DNA from: JBOZRQ01 sp050789255
GTDB taxonomy: Bacteria; Bacillota; Sulfobacillia; Symbiobacteriales; Symbiobacteriaceae
Reading direction: 5' to 3'
Assembly: GCA_050789255.1 (NCBI GenBank)
Contig: JBOZRQ010000023.1
Coordinates: 1 to 41,853 of the forward strand
DNA length: 41,853 bases
Position numbers and translations under genes: made by a program. The notes beneath the pieces were generated by a model, which worked only from the letters and a program-made list of their open reading frames with translations, was not told the DNA's origin and did no database searches. Below are positions 8,372 to 16,657 of the stretch, piece by piece (the stretch's first letter is position 1; each line of letters starts with the position of its first letter).

Positions 8372-8941
8372 TCACGCACCGCGCTGGGCGGGAGGGCTTC
8401 GGCGCCCTGCCAGCCAATCCACAAAGCGAACGGAGCCCACGCCGCAGAGCCACCCGATCAGGGCGCCCGCCGCCACGTCGGAGGGCCAGTGGTTCCCCAC
8501 ATAGATCCGGGAGACGCCAACCAGGGTCGCCACGGCCAGCGCCGCCACGCCGGCCCGCCGGTCGTATCGCCAGAGCACAGCGGCGCAGGCGAAGGCCACG
8601 ATGGCGTGGCCCGACGGGAAGGCCGGACTGGTCGCCTCGTAGAGCACCCGGGCCTCGGGAAGGGCGAACGAGGGCCGGACCCGTCCCACCAGCGGCTTGA
8701 CGATCACCTCGAAGGGGACCGCCGCCAAGTTGGCGAACAGGAGCCCCAGGGCGGCCCGGCGCCCGCCCTTCCTGAAGTACAGGGCCAGGGCGACGGCGGC
8801 CCAGAGCCCCGGGGGCTTGAAAAGGAAGGTCAGCCACCACATCAGCGCATCGAGCGCTGGGGTGTTGTAGCCCCGGTTTATCAAATGAAAGAGTGCCAGA
8901 TCCAGGGGTTTCCCTTCTTCCGCAAAATAATCTTGGACCAA
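8372..8941 (-). CDS. PAP2 family phosphatase
   Basis: This 189-aa integral membrane protein has all three acid-phosphatase motifs: KPLVGRVRPS (KX6RP), FPSGH (PSGH) and SRIYVGNHWPSDV (SRX5HX3D). Five or so hydrophobic segments surround them. Members dephosphorylate lipid phosphates such as phosphatidate, or undecaprenyl pyrophosphate to recycle the wall lipid carrier; the sequence alone does not tell which. The reading frame opens at TTG 8941, but I see no Shine-Dalgarno sequence there, so the start is uncertain. It is divergent from the ECF sigma gene across 55 bp. Confidence 0.87.
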   Translation of the reverse strand: MVQDYFAEEGKPLDLALFHLINRGYNTPALDALMWWLTFLFKPPGLWAAVALALYFRKGGRRAALGLLFANLAAVPFEVIVKPLVGRVRPSFALPEARVLYEATSPAFPSGHAIVAFACAAVLWRYDRRAGVAALAVATLVGVSRIYVGNHWPSDVAAGALIGWLCGVGSVRFVDWLAGRRSPPAQRGA

Positions 8942-8996
8942 AGTGAAAGAAAGCGATCAGCAGCCGCGTAATACCGAGTGAAAGGGGGCGAGAGGG

Positions 8997-9596
8997 ATGG
9001 ATGATGGGGAAGCGATCCGGCGCTGCATCGACGGCGACCGTGACGCCTTCGCCGCCCTGGTTGAGCGCTACCAGGCGGTGGTCCTGGCCCTCTGCCTGCG
9101 GATGACCGGCGACCGGGTTGACGCCCTGGACGTAAGCCAGCAGGCCTTCGTCAAGGCGTACGGCAACCTGGAGCGGTTCGATCCGGGCCTCCCCTTCCGC
9201 CCCTGGCTCCTGAAGATTGCCACCAACGAGTGCATCGCCCACCTGCGCCGGCAGCGACGTCAGCCGGTGCCGGTGGAGCAGGGCGACCTGGAGGCCGCCG
9301 CCGGGACCGAGGCGGGCGCCGGCGCCCTGGTAGAGCAAATGAGCGACCGGGCGCAGGTCCGCCAGGCGGTGACCGAACTGCCCGACCCGTACCGGTCGAT
9401 CGTCCTCCGCTACTACTTCCAGGAGCAGAGCTACCAGGAGATCGCCCGGGAGATGGACGTGCCGATGGGTACCGTGGCGACCCACCTGTACCGGGCCAAA
9501 CAGATGCTCAGAAAGATCTTGACCGCAAAGGAGGGACCTCCCGATGGCGCACCTGACCCCCGAACGGCTGCAGCAGTACCTCGCCGGGGAACTTGA
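8997..9596 (+). CDS. ECF RNA polymerase sigma factor
   Basis: This 199-aa sigma-70 family member lacks region 3. Region 2 spans about residues 20-90 (LVERYQAVVLALCLRM, DVSQQAFVKAYGNLERF, FRPWLLKIATNECI) and region 4 about 118-172 (LPDPYRSIVLRYYFQEQSYQEI, with the HTH MDVPMGTVATHLYRAKQML). Extra residues after the HTH are low-complexity and overlap the next gene. GAGAGGG precedes the ATG at 8997. The last 53 bp overlap the anti-sigma gene, implying translational coupling. The sigma factor is probably held inactive by that membrane protein and released by an envelope signal. Confidence 0.93.
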   Translation: MDDGEAIRRCIDGDRDAFAALVERYQAVVLALCLRMTGDRVDALDVSQQAFVKAYGNLERFDPGLPFRPWLLKIATNECIAHLRRQRRQPVPVEQGDLEAAAGTEAGAGALVEQMSDRAQVRQAVTELPDPYRSIVLRYYFQEQSYQEIAREMDVPMGTVATHLYRAKQMLRKILTAKEGPPDGAPDPRTAAAVPRRGT

Positions 9597-10050
9597 CCTC
9601 GCTGCCACAGACGAGGCCGATGAGCACCTGGCCGGGTGCAGCGAATGCGAGTCCCTCCTGGCCGTCATCGCTGCAGGTGATGCCGCCCTGGCCGAAGCGC
9701 TCGCCCTGACCCCCGAGGAGGCCGCCTGGGTCCATGCCCAGGACCTGCGCCCCGCCGTGGCCAAGGCGATCGCCCCCTGGTACTCCCAGCCGCAGGGGAT
9801 CATCCTGCTGCTGGCCCTTCTGGCCGCCGCCGGCTGGATGCTGCACGGCACCCTCAGCCTGCTCACCCAGGCCCTCAGCTTCAGAGGCCCGGTCGAGATC
9901 ACCCTGGTCCTGCTCGGAAGCCTTGGCAAGCTGGCCTGGGCCTTCCTGAACTACGTCAGCTCCGGCGGTCCCTTCGCTACCCTGTGGCCGCTGCTTCTCG
10001 TCGCCCTGTTTACCGTCGTGATTCGAAGGAGGAAGAGTTCCCATGCGTAA
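9544..10050 (+). CDS. Zinc-finger anti-sigma factor
   Basis: This 168-aa protein has an N-terminal zf-HC2 (ZAS) domain: H28-x3-C32-x2-C35 in DEHLAGCSEC, preceded by the usual LTPERLQQYLAGEL. Two hydrophobic segments (about 85-110 and 140-162) anchor it in the membrane, and it ends in a basic RRRKSS. The AGGGACCTCCCG just before ATG 9544 gives a modest ribosome site inside the sigma gene. It is expected to bind the sigma factor encoded just upstream. It overlaps the next gene by 8 bp, so the three genes form one operon. Confidence 0.9.
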   Translation: MAHLTPERLQQYLAGELDLAATDEADEHLAGCSECESLLAVIAAGDAALAEALALTPEEAAWVHAQDLRPAVAKAIAPWYSQPQGIILLLALLAAAGWMLHGTLSLLTQALSFRGPVEITLVLLGSLGKLAWAFLNYVSSGGPFATLWPLLLVALFTVVIRRRKSSHA

Positions 10051-11182
10051 AGTGATGCTGCTTGTCAGCCTGATGGTGATTATGATTCTGGGCTCGGCCA
10101 CGGTGGCCAGCGCCTTTGAGAAGCGGACCGTCTCCAACGGCGACGCCATCGTCGCAAAGAACGAGACCATCGATGATGACTTGCTGCTTGCCAGTGACGA
10201 CGTGATCGTCGACGGCACCGTCAACGGCGATGTGATCGCCCTGGCCGACACCGTCATCGTCAACGGCACGATCAACGGTAACCTGTTCACCCTCGCTGAT
10301 CGGATCGAGGTCAGGGGCGCCGTCAACGGCGCTGTGCTCGCCGCCGGCACCACCGTGCAGATCGACGGCACCGTTCAGCGCAGCCTCGTCGCTGCCGGCA
10401 GCCGCATCACCACCTCGGAGAGCGCCAACATCGGGGGCAGCCTGCTCGCCGCCGGCGATCGCCTGGAGCACCGGGGCGTGCTCGCCCGGGGCGCCGCCCT
10501 GGCCGGGTCGAACCTGCTGGTGAGCGGCAAGGTGGGCAAGGAGATCCTGGCCGGCGGCGCCCGCCTCGAGTTCGCAGACACCGCCATGGTGGGCGGCACG
10601 GTCGATTTCTGGAGCGACGAGTCGCCGATCGTGGCGACGGGCGCCCGGACCGGCGCTGTGACCCGGCATATCATGGAGAACAGATGGACGACCCACTGGG
10701 ACCGGCCCTGGTATTTCCGCCCGGGCTGGGCGATCCTGAAGTTCGGTGGTTTCCTGGCCTTCGGCCTGGCGGCCCTCTCCCTCTTCCCCCGGGTGCGCAG
10801 CCGCTTCCCTGAAGTGATTTCCCGTAACCTCTGGCAGGCGCCGCTGGCCGGCTTCCTCACCCTGGTCGCCACCCCCATCGCCGCCATCCTGCTGATGATC
10901 ACCGTGATTGGGGTACCCATCGGGGTCGTCGCCCTGGTCTCGCTGCCGGTGCTGATCTACGTCAGCCAGATCTTCGTGGCCTGGTCGGTGGGCCGCCTGC
11001 TGGCCGACCGGGTGCCCGCCCTGGAGAACCAGTCCTGGCCGATCCTCTTCCTGATCGGCGCCCTGCTGACCACCCTGCTGGTGGAGATCCCCTACTTCGG
11101 CGGGATCATGTCCGTCGCCTCGCTCTTCTACGGCCTGGGCGCCGTCTGCCTGATGATCGTCAGCCGGGAACGGACGGCTTAG
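10043..11182 (+). CDS. Exported bactofilin-like repeat protein with membrane domain
   Basis: This 379-aa protein begins with a signal peptide (residues 1-24, VASA). Residues about 30-205 are short right-handed beta-helix repeats typical of bactofilin or polymer-forming domains: DVIVDGTVNGDVIALAD, TVIVNGTINGNLFTLAD, RIEVRGAVNGAVLAAG and onward. A linker leads to a C-terminal half with about five hydrophobic helices (from FGGFLAFGLAALSLF to the end). Unlike classical cytosolic bactofilins, the repeats follow a signal sequence, so they are probably extracytoplasmic. It is the third gene of the sigma/anti-sigma operon, with GGAGGAAGAG before the ATG, and is probably the envelope-stress effector or sensor. 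Its 3' end overlaps the convergent LysR gene by 23 bp. Confidence 0.82.
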   Translation: MRKVMLLVSLMVIMILGSATVASAFEKRTVSNGDAIVAKNETIDDDLLLASDDVIVDGTVNGDVIALADTVIVNGTINGNLFTLADRIEVRGAVNGAVLAAGTTVQIDGTVQRSLVAAGSRITTSESANIGGSLLAAGDRLEHRGVLARGAALAGSNLLVSGKVGKEILAGGARLEFADTAMVGGTVDFWSDESPIVATGARTGAVTRHIMENRWTTHWDRPWYFRPGWAILKFGGFLAFGLAALSLFPRVRSRFPEVISRNLWQAPLAGFLTLVATPIAAILLMITVIGVPIGVVALVSLPVLIYVSQIFVAWSVGRLLADRVPALENQSWPILFLIGALLTTLLVEIPYFGGIMSVASLFYGLGAVCLMIVSRERTA

Positions 11183-12065
11183 CCCACTGCAGCAGCCTTA
11201 GCAGCGCCGCCGCTGCGGGCACCAGGGTCCGGCGCCGTGGGTAGACCGCATGGAAGGCCCGCTTCATGGGATGGCTCTGGGGCCCGCGGGCGACCAGGGT
11301 GCCGAGGCGGAGCTCCTTGCGGACCGTCCACTCCGAGAGCGCCGAAACCCCCATGCCCGCCTCCACCGCTCCCTTGATCGCCTCCGTGCTGGCCAGCTCG
11401 GAGGCGATTTTTATGTCCTGCAGGTCGATGCCGACCGCCGCCAGATGCTCCTCCAGGACCTGCCGGGTGCCGGAGCCCAGCTCTCGGAGGATCCAGCGCT
11501 CGCTGCGCAGGTCGGTCGGACCCAGGGACCGCCGATCGCTCCAGGGGTGGCCCGCCGGGGCCACGAAGAGCACCTCATCTTCCAGGAAGCGCTCCTGGTG
11601 GAGCTCGGGGGACTCGACCCGGCCCTCCACCAGCCCCACGTCGAGGCTGCCAGCCGCTACCTTGTTGCAGATTTGCTCGGTGTTGGCGATCTGGAGCTTC
11701 AGCTCAACCCGAGGATACTCCCGGGCGAAGACCGACAGCACCTGCGGGAGCACATACTCACCGATGGTCAGGCTGGCGCCGACCGTGAGCGGCCCGCTGA
11801 CCGTCCCGACGGCCTGCATGACGGCCCGGCGGGTCTCGGCGAACTGCTCCAGCAGGGGTCCGACCCGGGCGAAGAGCTCCCGCCCGGCGGCGGTCAGCTC
11901 GACGGCCTTGCTGGTGCGGTCCAGGAGCTTGGCCCCCAGCTGCTCCTCCAGCCCCTGGATCTGCTGGCTCACCGTGGGCTGGGAGAGGTGCAGCACCTCG
12001 GCGGCCCGGGAGAAGTTCCTCAGGTCTGCCACGGTGCGGAAGATCGTCAGGCGGCGCTCATCCAT
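11160..12065 (-). CDS. LysR family transcriptional regulator (YeiE/CysL-like)
   Basis: This 301-aa regulator has an N-terminal winged helix (RRLTIFRTVADLRNFSRAAEVLHLSQPTVSQQIQGLE, residues 4-40) and a periplasmic-binding-protein-like effector domain (about 90-295). Motifs such as GPLTVGASLTIGEYVLPQVL and LRELGSGTRQVLEEHL resemble the YeiE/CysL/CbbR subgroup. It is divergent from the YeiH-family exporter gene, with a perfect dyad between them at 12085-12103, the classical layout for a LysR activator that represses itself and activates its neighbour. The effector is unknown; sulfur compounds are plausible given the YeiE-YeiH pairing in enterobacteria. Confidence 0.9.
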   Translation of the reverse strand: MDERRLTIFRTVADLRNFSRAAEVLHLSQPTVSQQIQGLEEQLGAKLLDRTSKAVELTAAGRELFARVGPLLEQFAETRRAVMQAVGTVSGPLTVGASLTIGEYVLPQVLSVFAREYPRVELKLQIANTEQICNKVAAGSLDVGLVEGRVESPELHQERFLEDEVLFVAPAGHPWSDRRSLGPTDLRSERWILRELGSGTRQVLEEHLAAVGIDLQDIKIASELASTEAIKGAVEAGMGVSALSEWTVRKELRLGTLVARGPQSHPMKRAFHAVYPRRRTLVPAAAALLRLLQWAKPSVPG

Positions 12066-12084
12066 GGCGTCGTGATCACCCCGA

Positions 12085-12103
12085 CTATTGGAATTGCCAA
12101 TAG
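12085..12103. promoter_or_regulatory. Probable LysR operator
   Basis: CTATTGG (12085-12091) and CCAATAG (12097-12103) form a perfect 7-bp inverted repeat around AATTG. It contains the T-N11-A pattern of LysR sites and lies 20 bp upstream of the LysR start and 88 bp before the YeiH start. Confidence 0.65.
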
Positions 12104-12190
12104 TTCTATCCGAACTCCGTATTTCCCTTTGGGTGCGGTTTGGGATACGATCTTCCCGTCAGCCGGTCTACATAAAGGAGCATTCTCACC

Positions 12191-13231
12191 ATGGCGACGG
12201 CTCGCCTTGCGCAGCCCGAATCGAAGCCCTCCGCTCCTGCTCCCGGGCGCCTTCCCGGCGTCGCTCTTACCTTGTCGGTCGCTCTGGCCGCCTACCTCCT
12301 CGGATTGAAGATGCCAATCGTCGGCGGCCCGGTCTTCGGCATCCTGCTCGGAATGGCGGTCAAGGCGACCGGCCGGGTCGGGACGGGGTACAAGCCGGGC
12401 ATCACCTTCAGCTCCAAGCAGCTCCTGCAGCTCGCCATTGTGCTGCTGGGCGCCGGCCTCAGCCTCGGGCAGGTGGCGAGCAGCGGGCTCGGGTCGCTGG
12501 CCAACATCCTAATCACCCTGACCGCTTGCTTCCTGACCGCCTGGCTGCTGGGGCGAGCCCTGTCCATCCCCGGGGAGCTCGCCACGCTGATCGGCGTCGG
12601 GACGGGCATCTGCGGCGCCTCGGCGATCTCTGCGGCCTCCCAGGTGGTCGAGGCCGAGGAGCGGGACGTGGCCTACGCCATCTCCACCATTTTCGCCTTC
12701 AACGTGGCGGCTGTGCTGCTCTTCCCAGCCATGGGCCACCTGCTGGGGATGAGCCAGGAGGCCTTCGGGCGGCTGGCCGGAGCGGCGGTCAACGACACCT
12801 CCTCGGTGGTGGCGGCCGCCTACGCCTATGGCAAGGAGGCCGGAGCTTTTGCCACGGTGGTGAAGCTGGCCCGCAGCACGCTGATTATCCCGGTGACGCT
12901 TGGGCTGGCGGGGCTGCGAGCCTGGCGGGCTCGGCGCTCGGGGGCCGAGGGCGCCAAGGTGAGGGTGAGCAAGCTGATCCCCTGGTTCATTCTCTGGTTC
13001 CTGGGGGCCTCGCTGCTGCAGACCCTGGGGCTGATTCCCGGCGCCCTCCTGCCCTACCTGGGCCAGGCTGCCAAGTTCCTGATCGTGGTCGCCCTGACCG
13101 GGGTGGGCCTCTCGGCGGACTTCAAGGGGATGGCCCGCACCGGGCCAAAGCCGCTTCTGCTGGGCCTCGCCTGCTGGGCGGTGGTCACGCTGACCAGCCT
13201 GGGGCTGCTCTTTGTCGCCGGGGAGATCTAG
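12191..13231 (+). CDS. YeiH/UPF0324 family membrane protein (putative sulfate exporter)
   Basis: This 346-aa protein has about ten hydrophobic segments. Family features include LLQLAIVLLGAGLSLGQV, GVGTGICGASAISAASQVV (the conserved GTxxCGxSAI stretch), FNVAAVLLFPAMGHLLG, AAVNDTSSVVAAAYAYG and LTGVGLSADFKGM near the end. The ATG at 12191 has AAAGGAG about 11 nt upstream. The family is annotated as putative sulfate exporter by analogy; transport of sulfate, sulfite or another anion has not been settled. It is divergently paired with a LysR regulator that probably controls it, and it is followed by a strong terminator. Confidence 0.9.
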   Translation: MATARLAQPESKPSAPAPGRLPGVALTLSVALAAYLLGLKMPIVGGPVFGILLGMAVKATGRVGTGYKPGITFSSKQLLQLAIVLLGAGLSLGQVASSGLGSLANILITLTACFLTAWLLGRALSIPGELATLIGVGTGICGASAISAASQVVEAEERDVAYAISTIFAFNVAAVLLFPAMGHLLGMSQEAFGRLAGAAVNDTSSVVAAAYAYGKEAGAFATVVKLARSTLIIPVTLGLAGLRAWRARRSGAEGAKVRVSKLIPWFILWFLGASLLQTLGLIPGALLPYLGQAAKFLIVVALTGVGLSADFKGMARTGPKPLLLGLACWAVVTLTSLGLLFVAGEI

Positions 13232-13251
13232 CCTACCCTGCCTATGACAGA

Positions 13252-13298
13252 ACCGCCTGCCCGAGTTGGTCATCCAGCTCGGGCAGGCGGTCTTTCTG
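13252..13298 (+). terminator. Strong terminator after the YeiH-family gene
   Basis: A perfect 14-bp stem (13252-13265 with 13278-13291) has a 12-nt loop and is followed by CTTTCTG. It lies 20 nt after the stop codon. Confidence 0.8.
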
Positions 13299-13572
13299 TG
13301 CGCGCTCCGAAACATTTTGCACACCGGGGTGAGGCCGACATGGCCGAAAATCTGTCCAGATTCCTCCTGAGAGCAACCGCCGCGACGAAGGAATGCGGGT
13401 TTCAGGCTCCGCTCAAGCGCCTCTGAAACAATGTGGACGGTCCAATGCGGCTTTCCGGGCGCGGGTCCCCATCTCAAAAGTTACTGAGCCTATGCAGACC
13501 TGAATATCACTTCCGCACGGCGCCCAAGATGACCTCGCCGGAGGTCGGTGGTCACTGGTCGGTTTTACGGGG
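13299..13572. other. Intergenic stretch without convincing gene
   Basis: I see no convincing gene between the YeiH terminator and the MreB-like gene. A 28-codon open frame (ATG 13340 to 13426) has only a weak ribosome site. A short GACCTC...GAGGTC stem near 13530-13545 lies after the minus-strand MreB stop and could be a weak terminator. Confidence 0.5.
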
Positions 13573-14649
13573 CTAGTCGTCGCCCAGGTGGGCGATCAGT
13601 TCCGGCGCCGAGGCAGCCGTGGCGAAGGAGCGGGGACGGGGCGCCAGTGCCCCGCGGCGCTTCAGCACCGCCAGGTTGTCGAGCATCATGGCGGTGCCCT
13701 TGACCACACAGTTCAGCGGGTCGTCGGCCACCCGGACGGTGAGGCCGGTCTCCCGGCCGATCAGCTCGGACAGGCCGCCCAGGAGGGCGCCGCCGCCGGT
13801 CAGGACGACGCCGCCGGTCATGATGTCGGCGAGCAGTTCCGGCGGAACGTGCTCCATGGTGGTGCGGATCAGGTTGACGATGCTGCCCAGCAGGCCTTCC
13901 ATTACGCGCTGGAGCTCCTCGGCACGGATCGAGAGCACCCGGGGCAGGCCGGTCACCATGTCGCGGCCGGTCACATCCACGGGCTGGTCGGGGGATGCCT
14001 CCCCGGCGAGGATCTTCAGCCGCTCGCTGGTGGTCTCGCCCACCAGCAGGCCGTGCTGCCGCTTGAGATAATGGGCCAGGGCGTCATCGATATGGTTGCC
14101 GGCCAGGGGAATCGACCGATCGATCACCATGCCGCCCAGGGCGGTGATCGCCACCTCGGTCCGCCCGCCGCCGACGTTGACGATCAGGCTGCCGGTGGGC
14201 TCCTGCACGGGCAGGCCTGCGCCAAGGGCTGCGGCCAGGGGCGCCTCCACTACGTAGGCCTCCCGGGCGCCGGCCTGCACGGCGATGTCCTTGATCGCCC
14301 GCTTCTCAGTGCCCGACGCGCCCGACGGCACGGCGACCACGATCATGGGCCGGAAGGGGGACCGGTAGATCTTGGCCTTCAGGAGGAAGGCCTTCAGCAT
14401 GGCCAGGGCGGCCGGGGCGTCCACCAGCACGCCCTCCTGGATCGGCCGTATCGCCTGGACGTTGCCGGGCGTGCGGCCTAGGGCGGCGTTGGCCTCGTCG
14501 CCCACGGACAGGGGGCCCTTCAGGTCTCGACCCGTGGCGATGACAGAACGCTCCGACAGGGCGATACCCCGGCCCTTGATGTAGATCCGCGTGTGCACCG
14601 TGCCCAGATCCAGGCCGAGGTCGCGCGAAAATAATCCTCCAATACCCAT
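13573..14649 (-). CDS. MreB/Mbl-like actin-family rod-shape protein
   Basis: This 358-aa actin homologue starts at ATG 14649, with AAGGGGAG 8-9 nt upstream. The fold is clear: phosphate-1 loop GLDLGTVHTRIYIKGRGI, MIVVAVPSGASGTEKRAI, the VVEAPLAAALGAGLPV helix, phosphate-2 loop IVNVGGGRTEVAI, and adenosine motif LTGGGALLGGL. Two positions depart from typical MreB: the Asp of DIGGGTT is Asn, and EEP is EAP. No mreC or mreD follows, so this is a stand-alone paralogue like Mbl or MreBH and not the core mreBCD copy. It should form membrane-bound filaments guiding wall synthesis, perhaps with altered ATP hydrolysis. The C-terminus (RRGALAPRPRSFATAAS) is extended and basic. Confidence 0.9.
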   Translation of the reverse strand: MGIGGLFSRDLGLDLGTVHTRIYIKGRGIALSERSVIATGRDLKGPLSVGDEANAALGRTPGNVQAIRPIQEGVLVDAPAALAMLKAFLLKAKIYRSPFRPMIVVAVPSGASGTEKRAIKDIAVQAGAREAYVVEAPLAAALGAGLPVQEPTGSLIVNVGGGRTEVAITALGGMVIDRSIPLAGNHIDDALAHYLKRQHGLLVGETTSERLKILAGEASPDQPVDVTGRDMVTGLPRVLSIRAEELQRVMEGLLGSIVNLIRTTMEHVPPELLADIMTGGVVLTGGGALLGGLSELIGRETGLTVRVADDPLNCVVKGTAMMLDNLAVLKRRGALAPRPRSFATAASAPELIAHLGDD

Positions 14650-14771
14650 GCTGTTGCTCTCCCCTTGTTTCTTTATCAATCGCGTTGGGAGAGTACGTTT
14701 CGACGGGCAACACCGGAACTCTTTGTGCTTTGAGCGATTACCGGAATATACTAGGATTTTCTACCTGATAA

Positions 14772-15329
14772 TTACTTTGATTGAACCACCAGCAGATAGT
14801 GCTCCGGGGTCTGCTGCTCTTCATGGACGACGTGCAGCCCGGCCGCCTCGCACCAGGCTTTGACCAGGGGCTGGGCAAGCCGGCGCTCCCGCTCGGGGCC
14901 CTTCTCGCATGGTCCGGCCGGGTCGAACTCGGCGATCAACGCCCGGGCGCCGGGTCTCAGCCACCGGGCCACGTTGGCCAGCAGCCCGGCGGCGCCGGGG
15001 TCGTGGTGGAGCATGAAGGTGACCAGGGCGGCGTCCGCCCTTCGGGGCAGGGCTTGAAGCTCCTTGGCATCGGCCTGGATTCGCTCGATGTTGGTGATGC
15101 CTTGCGCAGCCTGGAGTGTGCCCAGGTACGCCAGCGCCTCGGGGGCGATGTCGATGGCGTAGACCAGCCCGGTCTCGCCGACCCGCCGGGCGGCCAGCAG
15201 GCTGTGGAGGCCCGGGCCGGCGCCCACGTCCAGGAGGACGGCGCCCTCCTTCAGGTCCAGCAGGTCCAGCCAGTGCTCGGCCAGGTCGGCCCGTTGGAGC
15301 TGCCTTTTGTACATGCGTTCAGCGTCCAT
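14772..15329 (-). CDS. Class I SAM-dependent methyltransferase (small)
   Basis: This 185-aa protein has methyltransferase motif I VLLDVGAGPGLHSLLAA (about residues 30-46), acidic loop VYAIDIAPEAL, ERIQADAKEL, and a motif IV/V region ALVTFMLHHD followed by LRPGARALIAEFDP. It is close to the family minimum length and has little beyond the cofactor fold, so the substrate is likely small or bound by the N-terminal helices (MYKRQLQRADLAEHWLDLL). GGGATGGGAGC precedes the ATG. It overlaps the upstream DUF6624-like gene by 11 bp, indicating co-transcription. Confidence 0.87.
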   Translation of the reverse strand: MDAERMYKRQLQRADLAEHWLDLLDLKEGAVLLDVGAGPGLHSLLAARRVGETGLVYAIDIAPEALAYLGTLQAAQGITNIERIQADAKELQALPRRADAALVTFMLHHDPGAAGLLANVARWLRPGARALIAEFDPAGPCEKGPERERRLAQPLVKAWCEAAGLHVVHEEQQTPEHYLLVVQSK

Positions 15330-16227
15330 GCTCCCATCCCCTCGCTACACGCAGTAGTAACTCGGAACCGCCGGGGCCGTAGACCATCCGAAATCCAATC
15401 CCCTCGGCGTCCCGCCACACAATCATCTCGTTTATGGTGCCCCGCCCGACCTGGATGGCACGGCGCCCGGGTCCAATCTCCACGGGCTCCAGGGTGGGCG
15501 CCGGGCCGCCGGGCTCCGGGCTGGTCACGAACAACTCGTTGCCGGTTCCTTGCATCCATCCCACGACGAGCCCTTCGGTGCCGAAGGCGGCGTAGCCCAT
15601 GGGGACGGTGCGGATCTCGAGGTCAGCCGGAACCCCTTCCGGGACGGGCACAGCCATGCGCTCCACCGGCTGGGAGTCAAAGGGCCGACCTTCTACCGGT
15701 TCGTTCGACAAGACCTCTACCCGCATGCCGTCGACCTCCAGGGCGGCCATCGGCTCGGGGCGACCGATCGGCTGCGGCGGATGTCGCTGGGTCAGGTCGT
15801 CAGCGCGACGGAGCGCCTCGGCCAAGGGCGGGACGTTCCAGGCGGCCCGCTCCTCGTCGGTGGTGGCGGGGTCGACCTCCATCAGCTCGTAGCGACCACC
15901 CCGGACGTGGTATTGGGTCCCGTACTTCTGGGGCTTGCCCTGGATGGTCAGCCAGCGGTCGTAGGCGGCAGCGGCCAACCAACGGGCCGGGCTCTTACTG
16001 CCCAGCTCCGCCGCTCGCTGGGCCAGGGTGTGGGCCTGCCAGAAGTCCTCCAGGTGCCCGCCGTGCTGGAAGACCAGGGCGGCGTGGAAGTAGTCGTCGC
16101 CGTCCTCCAGGGCGCTGGCGGCCAACAGTTCGGCGACCCTGGCCCGGCTCATCAGGTCGGCGGGCAGCCGCTCGCCCTGCCGGTCGGCCTGGTCCGCAGC
16201 ACAGATCTCACGCAACTCCTCGTTCAT
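15319..16227 (-). CDS. DUF6624-like protein of unknown function
   Basis: This 302-aa cytosolic protein starts at ATG 16227 after GGGGAGGGGGAGG. The N-terminal ~130 residues have the pattern I associate with DUF6624: ELREICAADQADRQGE, RARVAELL, DDYFHAALVFQHGG, AHTLAQRAAELG and RWLAAAAYDRWL followed by GKPQKYGTQY. This suggests a small helical, possibly ligand-binding domain of unknown role. The C-terminal ~170 residues are beta-rich and unfamiliar. It is co-transcribed with the methyltransferase downstream (11-bp overlap). The family name is from memory and should be confirmed. Confidence 0.75.
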   Translation of the reverse strand: MNEELREICAADQADRQGERLPADLMSRARVAELLAASALEDGDDYFHAALVFQHGGHLEDFWQAHTLAQRAAELGSKSPARWLAAAAYDRWLTIQGKPQKYGTQYHVRGGRYELMEVDPATTDEERAAWNVPPLAEALRRADDLTQRHPPQPIGRPEPMAALEVDGMRVEVLSNEPVEGRPFDSQPVERMAVPVPEGVPADLEIRTVPMGYAAFGTEGLVVGWMQGTGNELFVTSPEPGGPAPTLEPVEIGPGRRAIQVGRGTINEMIVWRDAEGIGFRMVYGPGGSELLLRVARGWEHGR

Positions 16228-16657
16228 GCCTCCCCCTCCCCTGCTGACTAGTGACCGCATGTTTATGCAGCTTCGGTGCATGACATTGTCAGGAACCGGT
16301 GGCCAAGTCATGGTCCTAGCGGGCGATGAGGGGACGATGACACCCATACCCCCACGCTTTTACAGAGCATCTGCAGCCAAAATTGACGATCGAGCCCATC
16401 TTCCAGTGCAAAGATTGACGCTTTACACGCAAAGGACCCATCTTAAGGTTCAGTCAGGCGGCGCCCGCACCCCGATGGCGCCCGAATCAAACCGCATAAG
16501 CCCTGCATAGTGCTCCGATGAGGACCAGAGTGGCCAGGGCGTGAGCCTTGGATACCTCCCACCGTACTTCCTTTGGCGTTATAGCGTCAGATTTAGCGGG
16601 ATCAGAGCACTCATTCCGTCAGACCTTGCGCCGGCCGGGCCTCAAAGGCAAGCCACA
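16228..16657. other. 430-bp intergenic stretch
   Basis: This stretch is visibly less GC-rich than its surroundings and contains the upstream region of the DUF6624-like gene and the 3' side of the dehydrogenase gene. The short open frames in it lack ribosome sites and family resemblance. CCCATCTT occurs twice about 45 bp apart. I see no gene, RNA or mobile element. Confidence 0.5.

Noticed and set aside
13340..13426. 28-codon ORF after the YeiH terminator
   Set aside because: Weak ribosome site and no family resemblance; left unannotated.
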